Assembly: GCF_030035675.1 (NCBI RefSeq)
Contig: NC_084499.1
Span: 16,874,239-16,938,238, forward strand
From: Rhineura floridana
Lineage: Eukaryota > Chordata > Lepidosauria > Squamata > Rhineuridae
Length of the DNA: 64,000 bases
Reading direction: 5' to 3'
The notes beneath the pieces are model-generated. The model was given only the letters and a program-made list of their open reading frames with translations. It did not search any database and was not told where the DNA came from. Numbering within the stretch: position 1 is the first letter of the stretch; every line of letters starts with the position of its first letter. This document shows positions 10,950-23,000 of the stretch, one piece after another. The translations under genes and the position numbers were made by a program.

Positions 10950-11135
10950 TGTAGTTCACTGGTAGAGCATCTGCCTTGCATGTAGAAGGTTTCAGCTTCA
11001 ATCCCTGGCATCTCCAGGTTGAGCTGAGAAAGACGCCTTCTCTGAAACCCTGGAGAGCTGCTGCCAGTCAGTGTAGACTGTACTGAGCTAGATGGACCAG
11101 TGATCTGACTCGGTATAAGGGAACTGCCTGCGCCC
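10950..11135 (+). mobile_element. Ala-tRNA-like SINE, near full length
   Basis: The clearest copy: GTAGTTCACTGGTAGAGCAT, TGCCTTGCATGTAGAAGGTT, then CAATCCCTGGCATCTCC, the shared body, and GACTCGGTATAAGG. Further copies: 22150-22345, 23228-23405, 24000-24135 (decayed), 25165-25490 (one partial, one full) on plus; 39235-39385, 57635-57790, 62480-62590 (decayed) and 62790-62995 on minus. Confidence 0.85.
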
Positions 11136-11417
11136 CTCTGCCTGCAGCTCAAACTGTGCCTGTTAAAGGCATAGCTACAGAGGCTTGTTCAAAACCTGGC
11201 AACCCCACCTGGGGGTGAGCAAAGCTGATGACAACCCCAAGAATGAGGTCTAATTTTATTCACTGAGTCTCTTTGGTGCATTCCCCCCCCCAACTCATCA
11301 TTCTTTAGATATTTCACCCCACCTTTTCCTCAAGTGTTGCTTTACGCTAAATGTTCACAGACGTTCCATTCCTGGGACTTTCCAGATCTGCAAAAAAACT
11401 GAAAAGGGTGCATTCCT

Positions 11418-11808
11418 CTTAGGGATGGAAGGATCAGTCCATTTCGGTTCTCTTCATTTCTCAAGTTTCCACTCGTAAATCCAGTTCTTCTTGATTCTGC
11501 AGAAATCTGCCATTTTTTAAATAAAAGAATCCTGGCCAAAAAAAAAAAATTCAGCATTTCAGTGCGAGCTTCTCATACGAAATATTTTTGTATGCAATTT
11601 TGCCTAACGTACACATTTTTGCATGTCATTTTCACTCATGTACTCATTTAGATGTACATCCCCCCCCCAATATATGCATTTTTGTAAACTTTGGATGGGG
11701 AACTGCACCGCAAAATTCGGATAACCAAAGGATGGCTGTGTTTCGGTTCTCAGATTGTTTCAGAAAGGGCAAATTTGATGAAACGGAATTGAATTTCTTC
11801 CGTCTCTA
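11418..11808 (+). mobile_element. TAGGGATGG hAT-like MITE with iterated core
   Basis: Starts TAGGGATGGAAGGATCAGTC and ends AATTTCTTCCGTCTCTA. The core has CATTTTTG at about 30-base steps. Confidence 0.8.
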
Positions 11809-12251
11809 ATTCCTACTCCCAGTTTAAGAAAAAAATGAAGGGTACACGGGGGCACACACACTTTTACTACAGAATCAAAGAGAATAAGACTTGAAAAAAC
11901 AAATACTTACACCCTACGTTCCGTGTACAGGTAGGTTTGCCCACCCAAAAGGTTGCCTTCCATTCCAGGCTGCACCCTGCTCTTGCAACCTGGCGACAGC
12001 AAACTTCCTTCTGCACCTCTCACCTGCATCCAGGTAGATGTTTCCACAGGTGTGCAACTAACAGAAGATCTCCTCCTTCCCCACAAGGCAGAGTCTTCTC
12101 TAGGTCCTAAAGCTAGCAGTACATTCTGGTTTTGGATTTAAATGTAAATGGATACATACAAACCAGGGCTTAATTCAATTTAAGAGGTAGTGAGGGAGGG
12201 GTCAGACTTGCATAATAACATCCGGGGGACACTGGAGGCTGCCATGTGAGC

Positions 12252-12670
12252 AGGGATGGAAAGACATGTCTGGTTCGGTTCTCTCAGTTTCTCATTTTTC
12301 CAATGTTAAATTCAGTTCTCTACATTTCTACAGCGATCTGTGGATTTTTTTTTAAATCCTCATGAAAATTCACCACTTTAGCCCTAATTTCTCCAAATAA
12401 ACACATTTTTGTAGGCAGTTTTGATAAAGGCACACATTTTTGGAAACCATTTATCATTTCACTCGTGTATTCCTTTTTATGCACACTTTCCCCTAATATA
12501 TGCAGTTTTGTAAATGTTGTTTAGTTGGCAAACTGCATCTCAAAATACTAATAAATGCAAATTTCGAAGGATGGTGCTGTTTCGGTTCTGATACTGTTTC
12601 GGAAATTGTGAGTCTGATCAATTCTGCTTGAAATGGGAACTGAATCAAAATTGTCGCCCATTCCTAATAG
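12252..12670 (+). mobile_element. TAGGGATGG hAT-like MITE with iterated core
   Basis: Full-length copy from CAGGGATGGAAAGACATGTC to GTCGCCCATTCCTAATAG. Confidence 0.8.
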
Positions 12671-12824
12671 TGAGTCAGATCCATTGGTCCATCAAGGTCA
12701 ATACTGACTACGCTGACTGGCAAGAACACTCAAGGATTTCAGGCAAGAATCATTTCCAGCTCTACCGGGAGTAAGCCAGGGATTGATTTGTAGAATGGGA
12801 GGCCGCTCAGCTACCTGAAAAGTG

Positions 12825-13424
12825 GGAATGAGAGAGTATGTCAACTTTGGTTTCTCTAATTTTCTCATGTTAATTAATTAATTTGTTTGTTTATTAAATT
12901 TATGTCCTGCCCTTCCTCCCAGAAGGAGCCCACAGGCGGCAAACAAAACCACTAAAAGCACTCTGAAACATCTTAAAAACAAAAGACTTTAAAGCATATT
13001 AAAACACATCTTTCAAAACATTAAAACAAAATGTAATTTTTCCAATTTTAAGTTCAGTTTTCCACATAAAAACGGTGCTCATTTTATTTCATTTCAGTTT
13101 TTTCTAAAAGCCACCTCATGAAAATTCTTCAGCATTTTAGCGTGAATTTCTCCTAATCTTTGTCTGCAGTTGCCCCCAATATGCATGCATTTGCAAAGCA
13201 ATTTCCCCTAATATAATGCTTTTTTGTATATTTTCTCCAGTACATGCATTTATGTGCACCCTTAACCCTATACATTTTTTTGCACAAACATTATCTGGCC
13301 GAAGAACTGCACAGCAAAATTCAGAGAAGTGCAAATTGGAAGGGATGGCTGTATCATTTTGGAAAGCACGAATCTCGCCTTGAAATCCAAACTGAATCGA
13401 ATTTCCCATCCATCCCAAGGTGAG
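12825..13424 (+). mobile_element. TAGGGATGG MITE interrupted by a LINE tail
   Basis: The MITE runs 12825-12865 and 13034-13424. Between them a LINE 3' tail on the minus strand (TTATTAAATTTATGTCCTGC) is inserted. A 3' fragment of the same family follows at 13735-13862. Confidence 0.7.
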
Positions 13425-13862
13425 TGCCATAAAACCCCTGCATCCTGTCCATGAGAATGTCACCTGAATTTTAATTCCCCTTTGGATGATTTTTGAACTC
13501 CTTTTCTCGTTCATTGATGGAGAATAAGTGGTGGTGATGGGGAAATGTGGGAGATGCAGCATCAAGGGGAACAGATCCCAGGATGAAATTCCTCCTGTTC
13601 AGTGGGACTGGTGGGGTGGAGGGCAGGGAGGTGGAGTCAGAGCCAACAACTGGCAGAGCCAACTTGTTCTATTTCTGTCCCCGTTCTTTGAGAGGAAGGA
13701 TGGGATAGAAATTAAATAAACAATAACGTAATAACTGCATTGCAAAATTCAGAGAAGTGAATTTTGAAAGATGGCTGTGTTTTGCTTTGTGCATTGTGTT
13801 AGGAAGAGTGAAGCAGATAGATTCATCTTGACATGCAAACTGAAACCAATTTCTCCCCCAGC

Positions 13863-14554
13863 CCAAGCCATTAGTCATGCTGGCCGTGGCTGATGGGAAC
13901 TGAAAGCTAGCAATATTCAGGGGGCAATGGGTTCTCCGTGGTGGTATTAAAGCCCCGCCTTTCAGTTGGGCCTCCCTGCCTACTAACAGTTAAAAGTTTA
14001 AGGTCGCAGGTAATTTTCAGAGGCAGCAGGGTAGCAAACTGGCCTAGTTAGCACTGCAGCAGGCTCACATTCATAAAGGGTGGGCAAGTCCTAACTAGCC
14101 GCACAATTCTGTCTAGGCTGGTTCCTTTGGAAGGCAAAGGCATGGTGTGCTTTTCCACTGAAAGCTGAGACTCTCATGATGTGCCTCCCTTAAGGGCACC
14201 CTCCCCCCTTTTAAAGAATACTGCCAGCAACAGCTGTACACCAGGCAACAATTCCACAGGTGGAGCTTTTCCATGGTGAGAAAAGGCACACTTAGCCTGT
14301 TGTTTTTCTTCAGTTCCAGACCTGCCCTGTTTAAAAGGTGGCATGAGAGCAGGGCCACTAAGAATAAGTTGGCGACTGTAACGCCTTGTCTCGCATGCAC
14401 CCAGCCGTGTGGCTAGCTGTTTTCCTGTGGTGTGATCCCATGTGGCCGCAGCAATGATGGCTAATCTATTAGGGCAAATAGAGGGTCTGCCCCACCAAAT
14501 TCAGCATGCCCCCAGCCAGCCCCCCATGTGCCTGCCGTCACACTTGCAACTGGT
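13863..14554. other. No gene seen
   Basis: Non-repetitive by eye apart from a palindromic-MITE scrap near 13880-13910. The stretches 10066-10612 and 15791-16129 are also without genes. Confidence 0.5.
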
Positions 14555-15019
14555 CCAGTGGGTGGCATTTCCTGCCAGCTTCTTCCTGTTTAGCATTACT
14601 GCCCTGGTAGGAGGGAGGATGGTATGGGCAAAACTAGAACTAGTTGGCTCCGCCTGTGATTGGCTCTGCCTCTGCCTGTGATTGGCTCCCAGCTACTGTT
14701 GGGCTCCCTGCCTTCCGCCCCACCAGCCACCACTTGGCTGCAATGTGTGTATCAGGGGATGAGTTGTTGGACTCTGACGCCCATCAGCACCAGCCAGCAT
14801 GGCCAATGATCAGGGATTATGGGAGTTGGAGTCCAGCAACATCTGGAGGGCCAAAGTTTCCCTATTCCTGGGGTATACAGGTGCTGCAGCCAAATGGAAA
14901 TACCAATCATGTGGGCAGCTGTTATTGTCTCTGCAGGATAATGGTTGGGGGAGCCTGCCAACCAACATAAGGGTTCCAACTGGCAGGAAGGGCAGGATAT
15001 AAATTTAATAAATTACAAC

Positions 15020-15790
15020 AACATCATCATAAGATCCTGCTGCGATCAGGCCAGTGGCCCATCTAGTCCAGCATCCTGTTCTCACAGTGGCCAACCAGAT
15101 GCCTTAACGGGAAGCCCCCAAGCAGGACCCAAGTGCAACAGCAACTCTCCCCTCCTGCAGTTTCTGGCAACTGGTGTTCAGAAGCACAGCATAGCCATCG
15201 TGGCTAGTAGCCATGATAGCCTTACCCAACATGTATTTATCTAATTCTCTTGTTAAAGCCCTTCAAGTTGGTGGCCATCACGGCCTCCTGTGTGAGTGAG
15301 TTCCACAGGTTAACTTTGCGCTGCGTGAAGAAGCACTTTCTTTTGTCTGTCCTGAATCTTCCAACATTCAGCTTCAGTGAATGTCTGCAAGTTCTAGTGT
15401 CATGAGAGAAGGAGCAAAACTTCTCTCTGTCCACTTTCTCCATGCCACACATAATTTTATACACCTCTATCACGTCGCCTCTGACTCGCCTTTTCCCTAA
15501 ATGAAAAAGCCCCAAATGCTGCAACCTTTCCTCATACGGGGGGTCAACCCACCCCCTTGACCATTTTGGTTGTCTTTTTTTGGAGCCTTTTCCAGTTCTA
15601 CAACATCCTTTTTGAGGCGACCAGAACTGTCCGCGGTATTCCAAATGTGGCCGCAGCATAGATTTGTGTAATGGCATTATGATATCGGCAGTTTTATTTT
15701 CATTTCCATTTCCTGATGATCCCTAGCATGGAGTTTGCCTTTTTCACAACTGCCGCGCTGAATTTCGGCCTGCGATGCTGCCATTCAAAG
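15020..15790 (-). mobile_element. CR1 LINE 3' part with open reverse-transcriptase end
   Basis: An open frame at 15237-15677 shows LRPHLEYRGQFWSPQK, YEERLQHLGLFHLGKRRVRG, then FFTQRKVNLWNSLTQEAV, typical of CR1. The 3' UTR at 15020-15236 is the block found alone in many short copies. Confidence 0.88.
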
Positions 15791-16129
15791 ACATTAGATC
15801 TCTGCCACAGAAAACGCTGGCTGGCAACTCTGCTGAGAAGGGGTGGGGTGGGAGACAGAGAGTGGTAATGGAGGAGATATTTGGTTTAGCTGATGTTTTA
15901 ACATAGGCCCACCTAATTCAGACTCCAAATAGATACCCCTGCTGTAAAACGAAGAGAGGAAACCATCTCTCGGTGAATGGCATAAAGGGCAATACAGGAG
16001 ATTAGGCAATCATGTTTTTAACCCGTTGTAAAATGCTTTCTAGATGTATTCCAAGGTAGACTCTCTCTAAAAGTGGAGGTTCTCCTGGGTGTCAAGGGCC
16101 AGCTAAAGATCACCCCCACAGTGATTACA

Positions 16130-16205
16130 GGGGTTACGTGCCCCCACAGTGAGTGGCTCAGGGGTTACGTGCCCCCACAGTGAGTGGCTCAGGGGTTATG
16201 TGCTG
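16130..16205. repeat. 31-bp short tandem repeat, about 2.5 copies
   Basis: GGGGTTACGTGCCCCCACAG followed by TGAGTGGCTCA recurs at 16130 and 16161, with a partial third copy at 16192. No gene overlaps it. Confidence 0.85.
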
Positions 16206-16379
16206 TGCCACCTGTGCAGCCGTGGGCGAGCTGCATATTCCCAAGGAGCACAGTTGCCCCTCAGGTGGCAGTTGCAGACGAGGAAGGGGCTGGCTTGTGC
16301 AGCTGTGGCAAGCTGAGCAAGCCCTGGCCAGCTGGAGAGGACTAGAGTTCAGAGGGAGGCAATGATAAGCCCCCTCTAA

Positions 16380-16460
16380 ATACCATTTACCATGAAAACC
16401 CTATTCATAGGGTAGCCATAAGTCGGGATCGACTTGAAGGCAGCCCGTTTCCATTTTCAT
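16380..16460 (+). mobile_element. Sauria-type SINE, 3' fragment
   Basis: Only the 3' part, with GGTAGCCATAAGTCGGGATC and the GAAGGCAG tail. Confidence 0.8.
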
Positions 16461-16952
16461 ATTTATTTTGGTTTTTAACAATGTCGTAAGTTGCTCAGAG
16501 ACCTTTGGGTAACAAACGACTAACAAATCTTAATAGTAATAATAATAATTTTTTAAAAATTGCTTTGGAGATTCTACTCTACCATTTTTGTCCTGGCTCA
16601 AGCGTCATTTGTCCTCTGTTATCTCATTTCTACACCCAATTTCCTCCCACCTCCTCCCGGCTTCCTCTTTTGGGTCTGTTGTTTAGCCAGAAGAACAGAG
16701 ATTTTTTTCCCCCAGTATTGCACACTTTGATCTTTCTTTTCTCTTTTGCTTTCTCTCGCCTCTCCTTCTTCCCTGCCCATTTCGGGAAATCCCAGCCAAA
16801 GACGGCTTTCTGGAAGATTATTTGCTGAAGGCAAACAGCTTCCCTGGGCACAGCAGAGAGAGAGACACTGGCCACACAATTCTGCTCAGAGGAGTGCCCT
16901 GCAGTACCTCTCCATATCTCTCCCTGGGGAAAAAGATACAGCTGGAGCCACC

Positions 16953-17056
16953 CTGGATCCCAACATCAAAGAGCCGCTCCTCTGCAGGGAGCCGGGCGAA
17001 GATTATCAAGCTTTGGGGGAGAAGGATGCCCGGCAAGTGGAGAAAGAATATTACCG
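16953..17056 (+). CDS. SLC2A6: SLC2A6 coding exon 1
   Basis: Encodes the cytosolic N terminus with [19 protein letters not shown]; human has MQEPLLGAEGPDYDTF. The dileucine is kept. The donor is GTAATA at 17057. The expected initiator reads CTG, so the exact start is uncertain. Confidence 0.8.
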
Positions 17057-20000
17057 GTAATATCTCCAGCTCTCTTGGACAGCTCTGCTCTTCCCTTTCT
17101 TCCTCCTACACCTGGAGCTCTGCCTGTCTTCCTTTTAACCCTTCCCCCCCCCCAAAAAAAATGCCTTTCCAGGAATACCTTTGGCTTAAGCTGCTAGTCC
17201 TCACCCTCAACTGAATTGGTGCTTGCATCCCTCTAGCAGCATTGGCACACATTCGCCTCTCATTGCCGCTAGGGATGGAAGGATCTGTCCATTTTGGTGT
17301 CTCATTTTTTCCTGTCTTGAACTCAGCTCTCTGCATTTCTGCAGCCGTTGGTGATTTTTTAAATTATTTTTTAAATCCTCGTGAAGGTTCTTCAGTGCTT
17401 TAGCGTGCATTTCTCCTGGTCTACGTGTTTTTATGTCGTTTCGTCAAAGGTAGCCATTTTTGCAAAGCAATGTCTCATAACGTGAGGCATTTTTTTGTAA
17501 GTTACTCTCACGACTGTGTTCCTTTTTGCGCACATTTCCTCCCAATGTATGCATTTTTGTAAGCACTGGTTGGCTGGAGAACTGCACTGCAACATTCCAA
17601 GAAGTTTGAATTTCAAAGGATGTCTGTGTTTTGATAAATTTGTCTGAATCGAATTTCTCCCCCCATTCCTAATTCCTAACCAGGCCCTCCATTTTCTCTC
17701 CTTTCCATGTTGTCTCCCTGGCTGTTGTGATTTCAGCTGTAAGTTCCTTGGGGCAGGGACCTGTCAGTTTTGCTTAAGGTTACTCTGCTAATGCCACGTA
17801 CTTTGACAGTGTATCATTTGTGTTCTTGTCAACCAGGCATGGGGGAAACCTTTTTTAGCCCGAGGGCCGCATTTCCTTCTGGACAACCTTCTGGGGGGCC
17901 ACATGCCAATGGTGGGCAGAGCCAGAAGCAAAAGTGGGCGGAGTAACACATGTACATTTTCCTTCTCTACAGTAAGCTACTTTCTATGCATGCTCACACA
18001 TGCCTCTCCATTCAGACAAGCGAGAGTTCCAGGGCTCGTTCCAGCCAGGCAAACACCCTCAAGGAGGGTATGGAGTTGGGACGTGGCCTTGAGATGAGTC
18101 CCGAGGGCCAGATGGAGATACCTGGAGGGCTGCATTTGGCCCCCAGAGTTCCCCACCCCCTGTTCTGAACAATACCGGTCCCAGGGAAAGGAAGGGATGT
18201 CTGGAGTGCAGGTGATGGGTGTCAAGTTCAGGAGGATGAAAAAGAGGAAAATGATACTCAAGGCTGGCACCAACACCTGACATCCCCGGGCAGTTACCAG
18301 GGGCTAGCAACCTTGCAGGGGCCCACTGCCAATGTCCCCCACCTTTGGCCTGACCCCGGGGCGGCTCCTCATATGTTCTTCTACTTTATTAACTAAGGTA
18401 CAGGAACCCTGTTGCTGTTGGCTACAGACACACCATTCATTTAAAGCAAATTTAAAAAACACTCCCCCCCCACCCCAAGAATCCTGGGGACAGTTGATTA
18501 CCCCTCACAGAGCTGCAATTCCCAGGACCTGTAACAAACTACAGTTCCCAGGATTCTTGGAGGGTGGAATGTGGTTTAAATGTATGGTGCATAAGCAGCC
18601 TTCAGCACCCATGGAGTGACCTCATTCTTCTTCCATAACTGAACCCTCCTCTCTCTTTTTTCAGGACTCTTAAAAACCAGCGGCTCTTCCTGGCCACGTT
18701 TGCTGCCGTGTTGGGGAACTTTAATTTCGGGTTTGCTTTAGTCTACACCTCCCCGGTCATCCCTGCTTTGGAAAAAACTCCAGTCCCCAATTTGAAACTA
18801 ACAGAGGCAACAGCATCCTGGTTTGGGGTAAGGAAGGCTGGCTGGCGGGCTGAGAGAGAGAGGGAAAATAGACCTGGAAGGTACATGTCACTGGTTGACT
18901 TGTGGTGAATTCCCAAGGGTGTTCAAGGAGGGATGTCAGATCTCCAGATCAAAGAATAATAGAACGGTGGAGTTGGAAGGGGCCTATAAGGCCATTGAGT
19001 CCAACCCCCTGCTCAATGCAGGAACCCAAATTAAAGCATCCCCGACAGGTGCCTGTCCAGCTGCTTCTTGAATGCTTCCAGTGCTGCAGAGCCCACCACC
19101 TCCCGAGGTCGTTGGTTCCATTGTCGTACCGCTCTAACAGTTACGACATTTTTCCTGCTGCTCATCCGAAATCTGGCTTCTTGTAACTTGAGCCCTTTAT
19201 TCCATGTCCTGCACTCTGAGATGATCAAGAAGCGATCCCAGCCCTCCTCTGTGTGGCAACCTCTCATGTCCTCGAACAGGGCTATCGTATCTCCCCTCAG
19301 CCTTCTCTACTCAAGGCAAAACATGCCCAGTCTCTCAGGCAGCGATTCCCAAACTTCTCTCGTACTATGAGGCTGCGTATGACCAGGTGGCTGGATTAGC
19401 GTACGGTGGGGGAACATTTTTTCAGTGTGAGGGCCACCTTCCCTTCTGCACAATCTTCCGAGGGCCACATGCAAGTGGTGGGCGGGGCCAGAGGCAAAAA
19501 TGGCTGGAGCAGCTAGTGACAATTGTACCCTTATGCAGCAAGCTAATTACAACACACACACCCGTCTGTCCCCCATCTGGGCAAGCAAGAGGAACGATCA
19601 GACTTCAAGGACTCATTCCAGCCAGGAGGAGGCAAAGCCAGACTGGGTGAGGGATGTGGCCTTCATTGTCGGAGGCAGTATGCTTCTGAACACCAATTGC
19701 TGGAAAGCACAGGCGAGGAGAGTTCCTGTTGCATTTGGATCCTGCTTGCAGACTTCCCATTGCCGCATCTGGTTGGCTACTGTAAGAACAGGATGCCAGA
19801 CTAGATGGGCCTTGAGCCTGATCTAAGAAGGTTCTTCTTATGTTCTTATTATAAGAGAGTCCCAAGAGCCAGGTAAAGGGGTCTGGAGGGCCACATCTGC
19901 CCCCGGGCCTTTCCATCCCTGGATTTAGAAGGTGGTCCTCAAGGCCCCGCCCAATTCTACGATTCTGTGAAATTCACCAGTACATGTTGTGCCAATGATT

Positions 20001-23000
20001 AGGCCAGCAAGCTTTAATCGCAGAGTCCAATCAGCGGGTGCATCAGATTAGTCAACGGATGCTCATTTTAACTGGCAGAACTGAGAGATAAAGATGCCCA
20101 ACTTTATTGCTCGAGGTTATAATGGCTCACAGTGTGTTCCTCTAATGAAGAAATGAAGCATTAAAAGTGTTCTTTCTATCCAACAGAGATCGGTAGCTTT
20201 CACTGATTAAACCTTAATTTCACACATTTCCTTTGCTTTCTTAACATCACCCACGCTGGGGCGTTAACAATATGCAAATGTATTTAAATGTACTTGATTG
20301 ATGGGTTTAGGAGGCACAAGAGATTTGCTTATTTTCCATAGTTTATTCTGTCTCTCTGTCTCTGACTCTCTCTGTTTTGGCATAGATTCTGCTCATGAGA
20401 AATTAATCAGGCGCCTTTATTGACTCCAAGCACGATAGTAACTTTAATGAACAACCTGTGCAGTCAACTAGATTTGCTTACAATGCCTCCTCTTCCTCCT
20501 CCTTTCCTGAGTGAGAAACTCTTTCTTGAACACACTTTCTAAATTTTAAACATATTTCTATACAGGGTGCCATAATTACCCTGGCTTTCAAGCGTATCTT
20601 CGCAATCATAAGGACTAGAAACTTGATTTTTTGCCCCAAACCAAAACACCCTAAATTTCTCAGGATGCTGAATTTGAGGTCTAATCCTTGGGCCCCTATT
20701 GGTCACAGGCTGCCACGATGATCCAGATTTGCTTTGCTACAAATTGCTCCAATTTATTTGTGTGCCCTGCAGTCCGTGTTCACCCTCGGAGTTGCTGCAG
20801 GCGGTTTGGGCACCATGTACTTCAACGACTACCTGGGCCGCAAGCTGAGCATCATGATCTCCGCTGTCCCATCTGTAATTGGGTATCTCTTCATGGCCAG
20901 CGCTCAAGAGATCTGGATGCTGCTGGTGGGCAGGCTCTTAACAGGATTTGCAGGGGGCGTGACTTCCGCTTCCATCCCGGTAAGTTGGCTTCAGAGCAAC
21001 AACATACTTGTCATCGAGTGCTTCTGCAACAGCCCTTTTATTTACCATTTCCTTCCTGATTTCCCCCCCCCCCGGATAATTCAGAAGGTGGGCACTTCCA
21101 TGTTTGTTCGGAGACTCCAATTCCCCTTCCAGAGCTACAATTCCTAGAGTGGTTTAAATGTCAACCTCTCATCCCAGGGAATCTCTGGGAATTGTAGCTC
21201 TGGGAGGGGAACAGGGGTTTCCATCCCGACAACTTTCAGCACCCTTTAACAAAACTACAGGGCGGTATGCAAGACTGGTCCTACTCAGAGCAGGCCCATT
21301 GAAGTGAACGGACATGGCTCAGTTTGGTTCATTAATTTCCATGGGTCTGCTCTGAGTAGGACTTCGTTGAATACAACCCACAGTTCTTCGGATTCTTTGA
21401 GGGAAGCCATGATTGTTAAAGTGGTATAAGAATGGTTTAAATGTGTGGTGCGGATGTGGCCTTGCACAACAAAATTCTCTTTCATAAAGAAAAGAAACGT
21501 CTTCGCAGTTAATCCAGGCTATTTCTGCGCCTTATGGGCCTTAGAAGCTATGAACGATAATAACTATGGATTTGTTCACCTTTTGATTTACACCACCTTG
21601 GGGGTTAGAGGGCAGTTTATTGGGGAGGGGTTTTTTGAAGGGGTGTTTGCATTTTCTTTCTCGCATGTTGCACGATTTACTGGCAAAAGAGCCGGATTTA
21701 TTTGATTTGTTCGGTATGAAGAACGTTTCTGATGAAAGCACAGATCTTGTTGTGTCAAGTAATTGTTATTCCCTCCTTTACAGTGCATTTCCTTATCGCA
21801 AAAAGTCCGATTTGGGGATGGGGGGAGAGGCAGGTTGTGACACAAGAGAGCCAGATCAACTTTAATTGTACAACCTGAGTTTGCCAGGATGTGACTGAAT
21901 CGCACCTGAAAACAAATAAATACAAACCAGCAGCGATAGAAGCTGTGGGTATAGCAAGTGCGTGATCCCACTTCTGGGGCAAGAGAGCAAGTGTGCTGGC
22001 CTGGTATATCCTCTTCTTCAGGGTTCATTGAGCTTCTTGCTAAAGGTTCATCACCTTTGAGCAGAGGTGGGGAACCTTCCTCAGCCCAAGGGCCACATTC
22101 CCTTCTGGGGGCCACATCCCAGTGGTGGCCAGAGCCAGAATCAAAAGGGCTGTAGAGTATAGTAGAGCATCTGCCTTGCATGCAGAAGGTCCCAATTTCA
22201 ATCCCTGGCATCTCCAGGTAGGACTGGGAGAGGCTCCCTGTTTGAAGCCCTGGAGAGCTGCTGCCAGTCAGTGTAGACAGTGCTGAGCTAGATGGACCAA
22301 TGGTCTGACTCAGTCTAAGGCAGCTTCCCTATGTTCCTATGTAAAAATGGGCAGAGCGATACATTTGAATGTTTGCCTTTGTACATTAGGCTAGTTTCTA
22401 CACACAGGCTTCTCTATCGTACATCCAGATGAGGCATTATCCGAGTTCAAGGACACAGTCTAGCCTGGCAAAAATACTTGGGGTGCGACACAGGGCCAGT
22501 GAGGGGCGTGGCCTGGAGAGAGTTCCAAGGGCCAGACAGAGAGAACAGGAGGGCCACATTCAGGCTCCAGGTTCCCCCACCCCTGCCACAGAGCCACAAA
22601 TCTGTGACCACAGGAAACTTCTCTTCGTTGCTGGGTCACCTATTCACAACTGGTCCCTGTTTTGCAGAGCAGTGCCGCTAACAGCACGGCCCTGGAGTCC
22701 TGGCAACTGTTCTGGATACCACCATCCATACTGGGATTTGGATGGATTCTTGTTATCCTCTTTGCCTCCAGCGCCGCTTTCGGGCATGGGTGCAAGGCCT
22801 GGATGGGAAAACGGTCTTTGTCTTTGCCACACGCTTCCTTCCTCTTCCATTTACCGGATGGCCCAGTATGTAATTCGGTTAAGCAATATTTAAAACAGGA
22901 AAAGTGGAGGCAGTGATAAAGCTGCGTGGTTTTTTTCAAAGCTTTTTTTTTTTTAGAATATATTTTATTGAATTTTTCTAACTTCCAAACAGATATCAAC

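Noticed and set aside
10950-11025. tRNA-Ala gene
   Set aside because: Boxes resemble tRNA-Ala, but the same head recurs with a common SINE body in many copies; SINE, not a tRNA gene.
13137-13565. 142-codon minus-strand open frame
   Set aside because: Runs through the TAGGGATGG MITE core; such frames recur in its copies by composition.
16746-16952. SLC2A6 N terminus extended upstream in frame
   Set aside because: No ATG, serine/arginine-rich filler unlike any GLUT6, and the Kozak-like site is at 16953.
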